64,000 bases of DNA from positions 16,862 to 80,861 of the forward strand of contig JAYNJW010000005.1 in NCBI GenBank assembly GCA_038110535.1, written 5' to 3'. This DNA comes from Chordibacter sp038110535. GTDB taxonomy: Bacteria; Verrucomicrobiota; Verrucomicrobiia; Opitutales; Seribacteraceae. The position numbers were made by a program, and so were the translations under genes. Under the pieces are notes generated by a model. The model was not told the origin of the DNA. It saw only the letters and a program-made list of their open reading frames with translations, and did not search any database. Shown here in pieces: positions 1 to 9,422 of this stretch (position 1 is the first letter of the stretch; each line of letters begins with the position of its first letter).

Positions 1-1
1 A

Positions 2-373
2 CCAAGAAGTAAAGCTGTACCCTTGAATCAGGCGAACAAGAAACGGTTGGATTCTCTTAAAATCGCCCGTGCTGCTCGGGAAGCTGATGAGCTGCAAAAT
101 GCCCAAGATATAGCTTCAAAAATTAGTGATTTGTCTATTGCGATTGCGGTTAAAACTGGCTCCGGGGGCAAGCTATTTGGGTCTGTCACATCTCAGCAAA
201 TTATAGATAAAGTTGGAGAGAAAGGATTTTCTTTGGATAAAAGACACTTTTCTAATTTTTCCCCAATTAAGGCTTTAGGTCAGAATATCGTTACCCTAAA
301 TTTGTTTAAGGATGTGACCGCAGAGTTAAAAGTGGAGGTGGTTTCGGAAAACCCCATCGAGGAAAAAGAATAA
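2..373 (+). CDS. rplI: 50S ribosomal protein L9, 3' part (cut by window start)
   Basis: L9 binds 23S rRNA in the large ribosomal subunit and helps maintain reading frame. The open frame runs in from the left edge: codons before the first internal start (TTG at 23) read PRSKAVPLNQANKKR, the end of the conserved L9 N-terminal RNA-binding domain. After it comes the long connecting helix rich in Ala, Glu and Lys, then the C-terminal domain containing KLFGSVT. I estimate about 25-30 N-terminal residues lie outside the window. An acidic tail follows the C-domain. It lies 32 bases upstream of dnaB on the same strand, the common rplI-dnaB arrangement. Identification is firm; the gene is partial only because of the window edge. 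Confidence 0.93.
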   Translation, partial: PRSKAVPLNQANKKRLDSLKIARAAREADELQNAQDIASKISDLSIAIAVKTGSGGKLFGSVTSQQIIDKVGEKGFSLDKRHFSNFSPIKALGQNIVTLNLFKDVTAELKVEVVSENPIEEKE

Positions 374-405
374 TAGACCAAAACGACCGAGAGGGAACCT
401 TTGCA

Positions 406-1881
406 ATGCCTGCCGTTTCGTCTCTGTCGAAAAAGTCTAAAGATTTTTCTGGGCATTCTGCTGATTCTTCCAACAACCCCCTTTCTACTGGGAAGGTTGA
501 GGGACAAGCTCTGCCGAGTAACTTAGACGCTGAACAGGGAATCCTTGCCGCATGCATTGTTGATGCATCCGGTGAAGTAATTAGCAACTGTATTGAGAAA
601 GCACTTCGACCCGAAGATTTCTACTTTACCAAGCATCAACTCATTTATGACGCCTTGTTGGATTTGTACAATGAAACGATCGAACCTGACGAAATTGTAT
701 TAACTGAAAAACTTAAGGCCAACGGCAATTTAGAGCAAGCAGGAGGACAGGAAGGATTGACCAGTCTTGCCGGACGGATTGACACCACGGCTCATGCCTC
801 TTTCTGGCTAGATATTGTCAAACAGAAATCCCTTCTTCGAAAGTGTATCTATATGGCTTTCGAAATGATTGATGGAGCAAACCAACAACCGAATAATGTC
901 GAAGACTTTTTGGCCAATTTCGAGCAACGAGTCTGTTCTTTGGGAGATGATCAAAATCTTCGGGCTTCGATACCCTTTCGAGAGCCAATTCAGCACGCCA
1001 TGGAGCAAATTCAGAGAATGCTTTCGCGTGAGGAAACCGACGGAGTTCTGACTGGATATACCGATCTCGATGGTCTTACGAATGGCTTTAAACCAGGTGA
1101 AATGATCGTACTTGCTGCTCGGCCTTCGGTTGGGAAAACTAGTCTGGCCATGAACATTGTCGAAAATATTGCATTTTCTGCAAAGTATACGAATTCGCCA
1201 AGGCACTCGCTTGTCTTCAGCCTTGAGATGAGTGCCACATCCTTGGCGATGAGATTGATTTGTGGCCGGGCAAGGGTTAACATGAACGACCTGAGGAAGG
1301 GTTTCGTTCCTCGAGGCCAAGCAGAAAAATTACATCAAACCAGCAAGGAATTTCAAGAAGCCTCTCTTTGGGTTGATGATACGAGCGGTCTGAGCATCAA
1401 TCAAATTCGTGCCAAAGCCCGCAGGCTGAAAATGCGTAACAAATTAGACTTTGTGGTGGTAGATTATTTACAGTTGATTTCGACCGAGTCCCGAGTGTTA
1501 TCTCGAGAAAATCAAATTTCTGAAATTTCTCGTGGACTCAAAGCCATGGCTAAAGAACTTGATGTACCAGTCTTGGTGCTAAGCCAGCTAAATCGAGATT
1601 CCGAAAAAGAACGCAGGGACCCGAGGTTATCGGATTTGCGAGAGTCGGGAGCGATTGAGCAGGACGCTGATGTTGTGATGCTTTTGGGAAAACAAAGAAA
1701 AGGGGAAGATGTTCGAGAAATGGATTATGATGGCGAAGCGGAAGGTCCAGAAGAAGATTTTGAGCCTATTGTTTTAATTTTAGCAAAACAGAGAAATGGT
1801 CCAACGGGTAAAATCAACCTTGCATTCAGGCGAAAATTCACTCGTTTCGAAAGCATGCAGCAAGATCATCGGTTAAACTAA
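406..1881 (+). CDS. dnaB: replicative DNA helicase DnaB
   Basis: Hexameric 5'-3' helicase that unwinds the replication fork and recruits primase. The 491-residue length is usual for the family. Residues 1-45 are a low-complexity leader. The DnaB N-terminal domain starts near the LDAEQGILAA motif. The RecA-like ATPase domain holds a Walker A (ARPSVGKTS, about residues 238-246) and a Walker B-like VVVDYLQLIS (about 351-360), followed by LSQLNRDSEKE and SDLRESGAIEQDAD, all typical DnaB/DnaC-superfamily motifs. There is no intein between these motifs. It follows rplI closely and precedes bamA by 9 bases, so it may be cotranscribed with both. Confidence 0.98.
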   Translation: MPAVSSLSKKSKDFSGHSADSSNNPLSTGKVEGQALPSNLDAEQGILAACIVDASGEVISNCIEKALRPEDFYFTKHQLIYDALLDLYNETIEPDEIVLTEKLKANGNLEQAGGQEGLTSLAGRIDTTAHASFWLDIVKQKSLLRKCIYMAFEMIDGANQQPNNVEDFLANFEQRVCSLGDDQNLRASIPFREPIQHAMEQIQRMLSREETDGVLTGYTDLDGLTNGFKPGEMIVLAARPSVGKTSLAMNIVENIAFSAKYTNSPRHSLVFSLEMSATSLAMRLICGRARVNMNDLRKGFVPRGQAEKLHQTSKEFQEASLWVDDTSGLSINQIRAKARRLKMRNKLDFVVVDYLQLISTESRVLSRENQISEISRGLKAMAKELDVPVLVLSQLNRDSEKERRDPRLSDLRESGAIEQDADVVMLLGKQRKGEDVREMDYDGEAEGPEEDFEPIVLILAKQRNGPTGKINLAFRRKFTRFESMQQDHRLN

Positions 1882-1890
1882 TCAGTACGG

Positions 1891-4290
1891 ATGAAACCAT
1901 TTCTTATTCTAAGTATTTTATTTTTAGGATTTATCACACTTCATGGAGAGGGTTTCTATGAAGGCAAAGTAATTTCCTCCATAAAAGTCGACATTTCAGG
2001 ACCTCCAACGGTTGGCAAGTCGTACATCAAACAGAATTTGCAGGTTGAGGAGGGCAGTATCTATGGCACGCCATCAATCGATAAATCGATTCGTAATCTT
2101 ATGGATACTGGATCAATCAAAGATGTTAAAGTTTTCATTGATCCAGAAAAGTCAAATCAGGATGGATTAACGATTGTCTTTAAAGTCGTTACGAAACCAA
2201 GAATTGAAAAAATCATTTTTGAAGGAAATGATAAATTAAGCAACAAGAAGCTTTCCAAAACAATCACTTTGCAAGTGGGTGAATTGTATGATGAATCCAT
2301 GGCGAAATCAGATAAAATTTTATTGGAAGACCTTTACCTCGAAAAAGGATTTTGGAATTCTTCAGTTAACTATCAAATCACCCCCTCGAAGGATGATCCC
2401 TCTAAAATTATTCTTCAGTTCGATCTCGTGGAAAATGATTCCAGAAAGATCCGAAAAATTCTTTTTTCCGGAAACACTCAATTGAAGGATCATGAACTTC
2501 TTGATGTGATGGAAACGGCTCCTTGGAGATTTTGGAGATTTTGGTCCCAAAGATCAAAATACCAACCTCGCGTTCTTGAAGAGGATTTAGACAAAATTTC
2601 CCAGAGTTATCGGAATGAGGGATTCTTAGATGTCAAAATCGATCACGCAAACATCACTCTTACCACTGTGGGCTCAAGCCGTATTGATCTTCATATTAAA
2701 ATAGAAGAAGGATCGAGGTCCTATTTCGGAAAGCAAAGAGTATTGGGACAGGCGGTTCTTGATGAAAAAACTATATTGGGAGATAGCCTGATTAAAGCGG
2801 GGAATCCTTACTCCCCAGTTTTATTATCGAAAGAAAGAAGTCGAATCAAGCGGTTGTATGGAAATGATGGTTATTTAGATACGCAAATTCGCGTGAACCG
2901 AAAGTCTAATTTAGAGAAAAACCAGATAGATTTAGATTTCGAGATCACGGAAAACAACAAATTCACAGTTAATAGCATTGAGGTCAGAGGTAATGAAAAG
3001 ACAAAGACCATTGTTCTAATCCGAGAGTTAGCACTTGCTCCAGGAGAAACCTTTGATCTGACCAGAATGGAAACCAGCGAGGCAAGACTCCAAAATACAA
3101 GACTGTTTGAACGAGTTAATATTACTGATGAGCCTATTTCATCCGGCGATCCTGAGCTTAGAAACTCAAGGCGTAATTTGGTAGTGGATGTGGAAGAAGG
3201 GAGAACGGGTCATGTTTCCTTTGGGGTTGGTTTCAGTACCTTGGAAAAGGCAATGATGTATGCCGAATTTCGACAAGGAAACTTTGATCTGATGAAGTGG
3301 AGAGCTCCTCATCGCCTTCAAGGAGATGGCCAAAAATTCCGACTCCGGCTCAAGCTTGGATCTCGAAGCAATGAGGCACGCCTTGCTCTGGAAGAACCGT
3401 GGTTTCTTAACAGACGGGTAGCGGCTGGTTTTGAAATATTTCGGGAAAAATCTGATTACCAAAGTTCGTATTACGATGAGTTAAGAGCAGGGTTTGAAAT
3501 ATACTTTAGAAAAAGATTGTTTGAACTCGTAGAGGGACGTTTATTCTATAGCTACGAAGATGTTTTGATTGAGGACATTGAACTTGGGGCCAAAACCTTT
3601 TGGATTACCAACCCTGTGACCGGGGATCCAGCCTATAATGCTTCTTCTAACGAAATCCAACGAACTATTTCCAAGGTGGGATTAAGCCTTAGCCGAGATA
3701 CTCGTGACGCTCTGCTTTTCCCTACCGAAGGCAGTATTTTTATTATCCGCAAAGAATTCGCCGGGGGAATCTTTGGTGGCGATGCTGATTATGGAAGATT
3801 TGAGGTACAGGGAGCTCGATTTTTTAAAACATTTGATGCGATGGAACAGGTATTATCTGTATCGGGCCGAGCAGGAACACTTGGAAAATTTGACGGAAAA
3901 GATGCAAATGTTCCGTTCTTTGAAAAGTTCTTTCTGGGCGGGCCCTATAATTTACGAGGCTGGGACTATCGAGATGCTGGGCCTAACGATCCTATTGCCA
4001 AAGAACCTACAGGAGGAAACTCTTATTCTTATGCAAGCTTAGAGTATACCTTCAAGGTAGCCGATCCTCTCCGATTTGCCCTATTTTATGACGGAGGATT
4101 TTTGCGTAGGGGAGATTTTAAACTTTCTCCGGGCAGCGACGATGAAGGTTGGCACGATAATTGGGGATTGGGTATTCGTATTATGGTCATGGGAATGCCT
4201 TTGCGATTGGACCTTGGCTTCCCTCTTGCTGACCCAAGTGAATCGGGAAGTTCTACCCAATTTCACTTTTCTGGTGGTACCAGATTTTAA
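1891..4290 (+). CDS. bamA: outer membrane protein assembly factor BamA (Omp85)
   Basis: Central component of the BAM machine, which folds and inserts beta-barrel proteins into the outer membrane. The 799-residue protein has an N-terminal signal peptide (hydrophobic core about residues 3-17), about five POTRA repeats (with recurring segments such as IIFEGNDKLS, ILFSGNTQLKD and IEVRGNEKTKT) and a C-terminal 16-strand-type barrel from about residue 440. The conserved loop-6 motif appears as GGPYNLRGWDY near residue 685 (usually VRGF or VRGY). The protein ends in Phe, as typical outer-membrane proteins do. Its presence shows a diderm envelope. The gene order bamA-skp-lpxD is widely conserved. Confidence 0.97.
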   Translation: MKPFLILSILFLGFITLHGEGFYEGKVISSIKVDISGPPTVGKSYIKQNLQVEEGSIYGTPSIDKSIRNLMDTGSIKDVKVFIDPEKSNQDGLTIVFKVVTKPRIEKIIFEGNDKLSNKKLSKTITLQVGELYDESMAKSDKILLEDLYLEKGFWNSSVNYQITPSKDDPSKIILQFDLVENDSRKIRKILFSGNTQLKDHELLDVMETAPWRFWRFWSQRSKYQPRVLEEDLDKISQSYRNEGFLDVKIDHANITLTTVGSSRIDLHIKIEEGSRSYFGKQRVLGQAVLDEKTILGDSLIKAGNPYSPVLLSKERSRIKRLYGNDGYLDTQIRVNRKSNLEKNQIDLDFEITENNKFTVNSIEVRGNEKTKTIVLIRELALAPGETFDLTRMETSEARLQNTRLFERVNITDEPISSGDPELRNSRRNLVVDVEEGRTGHVSFGVGFSTLEKAMMYAEFRQGNFDLMKWRAPHRLQGDGQKFRLRLKLGSRSNEARLALEEPWFLNRRVAAGFEIFREKSDYQSSYYDELRAGFEIYFRKRLFELVEGRLFYSYEDVLIEDIELGAKTFWITNPVTGDPAYNASSNEIQRTISKVGLSLSRDTRDALLFPTEGSIFIIRKEFAGGIFGGDADYGRFEVQGARFFKTFDAMEQVLSVSGRAGTLGKFDGKDANVPFFEKFFLGGPYNLRGWDYRDAGPNDPIAKEPTGGNSYSYASLEYTFKVADPLRFALFYDGGFLRRGDFKLSPGSDDEGWHDNWGLGIRIMVMGMPLRLDLGFPLADPSESGSSTQFHFSGGTRF

Positions 4291-4335
4291 AGTATTGTTG
4301 CCATCCCCCTCTCACCTTCTTCATACTATTCCTTT

Positions 4336-4878
4336 ATGAAATCCTTTAATTCCTTCCTATTTATTACCTTTTTTGCTCTAGCTTCAGGTCTCCTGGCTCA
4401 AAAGATTGGTGTCGTGGATGTGCAAAAAGTTTTTGATGGCTATCAAAAGGTTAAAGATTCCAGAGAAAGATTGGACAAATCCAAACAGGTGGCGATGGAA
4501 GAATTAGAAATCTTTCGCGATGAGATGGAAAAGATCGTCAATGAATTGAAAGAAATGGAAGAGAAATTAAAGAATCCAAACATTGACACAACCACCCTTA
4601 AAGAAAAGTACCAAGAAAAAGTCAAAGTAGCCAAAGATAAACAGGATGACATGGTTGCTTATGATAAACGAGCCAAAGCAACCATTGCTCAAAGACAAAG
4701 GAACTTGCTAGTGGAGCATTTAGAGGACATCCGAGCGGCGATCAAAAAAGTTTCCACAGCGAAAGGGTTGGACTTAGTCCTCAATTCTTCTGAGACCCAA
4801 CTGGGGGTCTTTTATTCATCGGATAGTACTGACTACACCGAGGAAGTTATTGTTACCCTCAACGCAAACAAGGAGTAA
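4336..4878 (+). CDS. periplasmic chaperone Skp/OmpH family protein
   Basis: Predicted periplasmic holdase that protects unfolded outer-membrane proteins on their way to BAM. It has a signal peptide of about 21 residues ending LLAQ, then KIGVVDVQKVFDGYQK, which is the typical OmpH/Skp start. The middle (about residues 40-125) is a highly charged, Lys/Glu-rich region of long helices, the tentacles of the Skp trimer. The C-terminus returns to beta structure (GLDLVLNSS). The 180-residue length is normal. It sits between bamA and lpxD as in many Gram-negative bacteria, which supports the assignment. The gene is probably skp, but the family is divergent, so the symbol is left blank. Confidence 0.9.
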   Translation: MKSFNSFLFITFFALASGLLAQKIGVVDVQKVFDGYQKVKDSRERLDKSKQVAMEELEIFRDEMEKIVNELKEMEEKLKNPNIDTTTLKEKYQEKVKVAKDKQDDMVAYDKRAKATIAQRQRNLLVEHLEDIRAAIKKVSTAKGLDLVLNSSETQLGVFYSSDSTDYTEEVIVTLNANKE

Positions 4879-4908
4879 CTCTTTTGTTTGCAAAAAAGCT
4901 AAGAGAAA

Positions 4909-5943
4909 TTGGTGAATCTTAGCGTTAAAGTCACAGATATATTAGGTTTATTTCCGGATGCAGAAGTCTCAGGATTTTGTGACATTGAAGAAATAAAAGG
5001 AATTGCTAATCTGCGGGATGCAGGGACTGGAGACCTTTCTTTCTTGGGCAATGCAAAATACAAGACTCAAGTTAAGAATTGTCAGGCCAGCATAATCCTC
5101 CTTCCTCAAGAATATGCAGAAGAACCTTCCTCTAGCCAATTATTTATTAGGGTAGCGAATCCATCTCGCGGGCTCGCTCAAATTTGTCAACTTCTCGAAG
5201 CCAAACTGCATCCTCCCGTAAGACCAGGCATTCACCCAACTGCTTTTGTGGAAGCCAATGCAACCATTGAACCAAGTGCCTCAATAGGGGCATTCACTTA
5301 CATCGGTGAGCGAGCAAAAATTGGATTGAATTGCAATGTAGGTACGCATTGTCATGTGGGAGCTAATTCTATTATTGGAGAGGGGTGTATTTTGCACCCA
5401 GGAGTAAAGCTATTATCTCGTTGCGAGATTGGCAGGCAAGTTGTCCTGAATGCAGGGGTGGTGATTGGGTCCGAAGGGTATGGTTTTGATCAGAGTGAGG
5501 AGGGTCATCAAAAAATTCCTCATCTTGGCAGAGTCTTTATTGAGGATGGTGTAGAAATTGGTGCAAACACATGTATTGATCGTGCCCGTTTTGAAGAAAC
5601 AAAAATTGGAAAAGGCAGTAAACTAGATAATTTAGTTCAAGTCGGACATAATGTGCGAATTGGTCAAAATTGTCTTATTGTGGCTCAGGTAGGAATCAGC
5701 GGGAGCGTAACCATCGAGGATAATGTAGTGGTTGGAGGTCAAGCTGGGTTTGCCGGGCATTTAACCATTGGCAAAGGAGCTAAGATAGCGGGGCAAGCCG
5801 GCATTACCAAGAATGTGGAACCGGGTGCTTTTCTCAAAGGAAACCCTGCCCTCCCCTTTCATCTTGCCCAAAGAATTGCTATTTTGCAGAGAAAATTACC
5901 CGATCTTTTCAATAGATTTGCCCAAGAAAAGACCAAAGAGTAA
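4909..5943 (+). CDS. lpxD: UDP-3-O-acylglucosamine N-acyltransferase LpxD
   Basis: Cytoplasmic lipid A biosynthesis enzyme that adds the second (N-linked) acyl chain to UDP-3-O-acylglucosamine. The 344-residue protein has an N-terminal uridine-binding domain (GDLSFLGNAKY, about residues 38-48) and a long left-handed beta-helix of hexapeptide repeats. The LpxD signature with the catalytic-type histidine lies at VQVGHNVRIG (about 243-252). The start is TTG at 4909 or the adjacent GTG at 4912; an in-frame stop at 4900 rules out anything longer. It follows skp by 30 bases. With bamA and skp it forms an outer-membrane biogenesis group and implies that the organism makes lipid A. Confidence 0.96.
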   Translation: MVNLSVKVTDILGLFPDAEVSGFCDIEEIKGIANLRDAGTGDLSFLGNAKYKTQVKNCQASIILLPQEYAEEPSSSQLFIRVANPSRGLAQICQLLEAKLHPPVRPGIHPTAFVEANATIEPSASIGAFTYIGERAKIGLNCNVGTHCHVGANSIIGEGCILHPGVKLLSRCEIGRQVVLNAGVVIGSEGYGFDQSEEGHQKIPHLGRVFIEDGVEIGANTCIDRARFEETKIGKGSKLDNLVQVGHNVRIGQNCLIVAQVGISGSVTIEDNVVVGGQAGFAGHLTIGKGAKIAGQAGITKNVEPGAFLKGNPALPFHLAQRIAILQRKLPDLFNRFAQEKTKE

Positions 5944-5951
5944 ACAAAGAA

Positions 5952-6902
5952 ATGCACAACGGAACAAACCTAAAAATTTTTAGTGGAAACTCGAATTTAC
6001 CTCTAGCCAAAGAGATATGTGCCTATCTAGATATTGAAATAGGGGACGCACTCGTAACCTCTTTTCCAGATAGCGAAAGCTTTGTTCGTTACAACGAGAA
6101 TATTCGGGGTATGGATGTGTTTCTTGTTCAGTCAACAAACTCTCCTGCGAACCATAATATCATGGAACTTTTAATCATGCTAGATGCCGCAAGACGAGCA
6201 TCGGCAGCCCGAATTTCAGTGGTGATTCCTTTCTTTGGCTATTCCAGGCAAGACCGCAAGGATCAACCGAGGGTACCTATCACTTCTAAGTTAATTGCTA
6301 ATTTACTGGTAGCTGCTGGAGCCAATCGGGTCTTGACGATGGACCTTCATGCCCAGCAAATTCAGGGATTTTTTGATATTCCGGTTGACCATTTGTATGC
6401 ATCTCCCGTGTTTTTTGAATACCTGCGAAATAGAAATACAGAAAATATGACCATTTTCACTCCAGATGTTGGAGGAATGAAAATGGCAAATGCCTATGCG
6501 GAAGTGCTTGGTTGCCCGCTCGGTTTTGTCGCCAAACGTAGGACTGGAGCTACCACAGTAGAAGCAACTAATCTAGTCGGTGAAGTAGAAGGGCGAGAAG
6601 TGTTAATTGTCGATGATATGACAGAGACAGCGGGTACACTTACAGCCGCCGCAAAATTACTAAAAGAAAGAGGTGCCCAGCGAGTTTCAGCAGTCATTAG
6701 CCATTGCGTGCTCAACGAGACTGGAAGAGAGCGTCTTGAACAAGGCCACCTTGATGAATTAATTACCACGAATTCTGTAAACATTAATGTGGATGGCCTG
6801 CCAATTACCCAATTAAGCGTCGCACCTCTGTTGGGTGAGGCTATTCGAAGGACTCACACTGACAGTAGTATATCGAGTTTATTTGAGGTCAAAGGGTTTT
6901 GA
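5952..6902 (+). CDS. prs: ribose-phosphate pyrophosphokinase
   Basis: Makes PRPP from ribose 5-phosphate and ATP, feeding purine, pyrimidine, histidine and other pathways. The 316-residue length and the motifs match class I PRPP synthases: FSGNSNLPLA at the N-terminus, FPDSESFVRYNENIRG, the ATP-binding RQDRKDQPR loop, DLHAQQIQGFF, and the PRPP/ribose-phosphate loop VDDMTETAGT (about residues 219-228; usually VDDMIDTAGT). It begins 8 bases after lpxD. PRPP users in this window include pyrE, hisI, purM and purC products or their pathways. Confidence 0.97.
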   Translation: MHNGTNLKIFSGNSNLPLAKEICAYLDIEIGDALVTSFPDSESFVRYNENIRGMDVFLVQSTNSPANHNIMELLIMLDAARRASAARISVVIPFFGYSRQDRKDQPRVPITSKLIANLLVAAGANRVLTMDLHAQQIQGFFDIPVDHLYASPVFFEYLRNRNTENMTIFTPDVGGMKMANAYAEVLGCPLGFVAKRRTGATTVEATNLVGEVEGREVLIVDDMTETAGTLTAAAKLLKERGAQRVSAVISHCVLNETGRERLEQGHLDELITTNSVNINVDGLPITQLSVAPLLGEAIRRTHTDSSISSLFEVKGF

Positions 6903-6982
6903 TAATTGGGGAGTGTTCCCGAAATTTGCCTACAAACAAATTTCTTCTATGGAATCGCTTGTATTGTTTAGGCAAATCTAAC

Positions 6983-8374
6983 ATGAAAAAAAAAGGTTTT
7001 ATTCTGCTGAGTTTTTTATTTTTAAGCTTAGTAACTTTCGGTCAATCGAAAGGTTTTTCGTTGCGGGTAGATGATTCGGACTTAGACCGCCTCTTGCCCA
7101 ACCCCATACAGAGCTATTCACTCACCCTCCAGTCAAGTACTCCAGCAGTTGTAGCTGTAACTACCCAGCAAGTGGTCAGAAGGCTATACCCAGGAGGAAA
7201 TAATCCACTCGAGGATATGCTTCGCAGGTACTATGGACTCCCTCGTTTAAACCAAGCAAGAATTGAAGAAGAAAAGGTGCCTGCAGGAATTGGATCGGGA
7301 GTCATTGTATCCCCTCAAGGACATGTCGTGACAAATGCTCATGTAATTACTGATCCCAGAACAGGGGAATTGATGGAAGAAGTGTTGGTGCAAATGGGAG
7401 AGCAAAAAGAATACCCAGCTGATGTAATTGGCTTTGATCACACCACCGATATCGCAGTCCTAAAAATAGAATCTGAAGAAGAACTTCCTTTTGCTACTCT
7501 TGCTGATAGTGATCAATTACAAGTGGGCGACATTGTCTTTGCTGTGGGGAATCCCCTTGGAATCGGAATGACCGTAACAATGGGAATAGTGTCAGCCACC
7601 AGAAAATCAGAGCTTGGAATACTTCGAGAAGAAGGGGCTTATGAGAATTTTATCCAGACAGATGCCTCTATTAATCGCGGGAATTCAGGGGGTGCGCTTC
7701 TAGATGCCAAGGGAAGATTGATTGGCATTAACACCGCCATTATTTCTCAGACTGGTGCCAATATAGGTATCGGTCTGGCCATCCCGGTCAATATGGTTCG
7801 CCGAGCTTTAACCGATTACATGGAAGAAGGAAAAATACAACGTGGTTTCCTTGGAGTTTTGCTTGGCTCCGATCTCAATCCAAACGAAGCTGTAGTAAGT
7901 AGTGTGGTTTCTGGGAGCGCTGCAGATAAAGCCGGCTTCTTGCCGAATGATAAAATTATCAAAGTTGGGGATAAGGTTGTATCATCGGTTAACCAGGCAA
8001 GAGTGGCCATCTCTCAGGCTAAACCAGGGTCAAAAATTCCTATCGAAGTTCTTCGTAATGATAAACCTTTGAGTTTGTATGTGGTGCTCGGTTCAATGTC
8101 TGAGGAGATTACACCCCTGCCTGGAATTGAGCTTGCATCACTTACCCCTGAAAATCGGCAGAAATACAAGGTGCCAAACAAAGTGGTTGGGGTGGTCGTT
8201 ACCAACTCGAATGGTGAAATCGAGACATTCAAGGAAGGTGTGGTCCTTGTGGAAATTAATGGTGCACAAATCCTCGATGTGGATGATGTGGCCCAAAATT
8301 TATATTCTGGGATTAATCGATTCTATGTGTGGTATCGTGGAAAATATAGGTTTCTTGCATACCGCATACCTTAA
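6983..8374 (+). CDS. DegP/HtrA-type periplasmic serine protease with PDZ domains
   Basis: Trypsin-fold envelope protease for misfolded periplasmic proteins. From the ATG at 6983 the protein has a clean signal peptide (MKKK then a hydrophobic stretch ending TFGQ); the longer open frame from 6899 would add 28 residues ahead of it, so I prefer 6983. The catalytic triad is visible as His120 in TNAHVI, Asp156 in TTDIAVL and Ser235 in GNSGGAL. A PDZ domain follows from about residue 280 (GFLGVLLG, then VVSGSAADKAGFLPNDKIIKVG). A second C-terminal PDZ-like segment (from about residue 385) is less canonical. 463 residues. It could be called DegP or DegQ; orthology is not decidable here. Confidence 0.93.
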   Translation: MKKKGFILLSFLFLSLVTFGQSKGFSLRVDDSDLDRLLPNPIQSYSLTLQSSTPAVVAVTTQQVVRRLYPGGNNPLEDMLRRYYGLPRLNQARIEEEKVPAGIGSGVIVSPQGHVVTNAHVITDPRTGELMEEVLVQMGEQKEYPADVIGFDHTTDIAVLKIESEEELPFATLADSDQLQVGDIVFAVGNPLGIGMTVTMGIVSATRKSELGILREEGAYENFIQTDASINRGNSGGALLDAKGRLIGINTAIISQTGANIGIGLAIPVNMVRRALTDYMEEGKIQRGFLGVLLGSDLNPNEAVVSSVVSGSAADKAGFLPNDKIIKVGDKVVSSVNQARVAISQAKPGSKIPIEVLRNDKPLSLYVVLGSMSEEITPLPGIELASLTPENRQKYKVPNKVVGVVVTNSNGEIETFKEGVVLVEINGAQILDVDDVAQNLYSGINRFYVWYRGKYRFLAYRIP

Positions 8375-8393
8375 ATCGGATCTTTTTTATCGG

Positions 8394-8963
8394 TTAGCTT
8401 CCAGGCTTAATGGCAGGAATATTTTGCAGATGTTGGGGAAGCTGGTCTGCCTGGTAGGTAGGATAATTCATCTTTAATAAAGAAGTAAATGGAATGCCGA
8501 AATTTAAAGGTTCAGTACTGCGATCCACTAAACTTACAACTCCAAGAAAGTCGCATGGGTATTGTTCAATAATCTGAATGGCCTCTAAAACTCGCCCACC
8601 CTTGGTTACAACATCCTCAACAAGTAACACACGGTTTTCAGGATGGATAAGAAAATTTCTTCTTAAAGCCAGTCGATCGTTCACTTTTTCCAAAAAAATG
8701 AACCTTGCACCAAGTTGTCTGGCGACTTCTTGGCCAATAACCAGACCCCCCATTGCTGGGGCAATAACAAGGTCGACCTTCTTGTGTTCGAGCTTTTCAA
8801 TTAAAAGTTCTGCGAGCCTTAAAACCTTTTCTAGGTACTGACAAACCTGGGCGCATTGAAAAAAATACTCGCTCCTAAGCCCAGAGCGTAAAATAAAGTG
8901 ACCTTTGAGCAAAGCATTGGTTTCTTCGAAGATATTTATTACTTCTTTGTCTCTTTCGTTCAT
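8394..8963 (-). CDS. pyrE: orotate phosphoribosyltransferase
   Basis: Converts orotate and PRPP to orotidine 5'-phosphate in pyrimidine synthesis. The conserved PRPP-binding motif is VLLVEDVVTKGGR (usually VEDVVTTGGS), and the flexible-loop region includes RNFLIHPENR. The ATG at 8963 (MNERDKEVI) gives a normal 189-residue protein. The open frame extends upstream to a TTG-class start at 9062, but those 33 extra residues are not family-like. It is convergent with the HtrA-type gene, leaving 19 bases between stops. Confidence 0.94.
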   Translation of the reverse strand: MNERDKEVINIFEETNALLKGHFILRSGLRSEYFFQCAQVCQYLEKVLRLAELLIEKLEHKKVDLVIAPAMGGLVIGQEVARQLGARFIFLEKVNDRLALRRNFLIHPENRVLLVEDVVTKGGRVLEAIQIIEQYPCDFLGVVSLVDRSTEPLNFGIPFTSLLKMNYPTYQADQLPQHLQNIPAIKPGS

Positions 8964-9145
8964 TAAAAAGCCAAAGAAAAAGCATGCAGGATTGAGACGC
9001 AAACTTATTAAAAGTCTGGACATTGAAAAAAAGGAAGAAAAGCCCTTGCATCTATAATGCAAAGGAAAAACTTTTTGCTAAATGCAGTAGGGAGTTGCTG
9101 TTTAATATGGGTTGAATAGACATATAATTGCAATTTTACTTTTCT

Positions 9146-9421
9146 ATGAATTGGTCAAAAGAACTCTGGTTTGCCCTGCTTTTTTTATCGGTTGGTTTCA
9201 CCATCTGGCCCCTAATGGTATATTATTTAGGGCTCAGCCTAGGAATCGAATTTTTTCTTAGCACTACTCTACGTACATGGGCTGAACAAATTGTATATGG
9301 CCCTCTTGGTGGATTTGACATCTTCTCGGTCCTTAGTTTCTCGTTTTTATGCCTGCCCTACCTACTATTTAATTTTATCAGAATCCTTCTTTCGATTGGA
9401 TCGAACTCCACCAATTCTTAG
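9146..9421 (+). CDS. small two-helix membrane protein of unknown function
   Basis: Not recognised. From the ATG at 9146 it gives 91 residues; a TTG at 9128 would add six. There are two hydrophobic segments, about residues 7-33 and 56-80, separated by a loop containing TLRTWAEQIVYGPLGGFD, so it is probably an inner-membrane protein with two helices. It ends one base before the convergent stop of the ABC exporter. It has its own upstream region shared divergently with pyrE. The membrane-protein composition argues that it is real, but no function can be assigned. Confidence 0.6.
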   Translation: MNWSKELWFALLFLSVGFTIWPLMVYYLGLSLGIEFFLSTTLRTWAEQIVYGPLGGFDIFSVLSFSFLCLPYLLFNFIRILLSIGSNSTNS

Positions 9422-9422
9422 A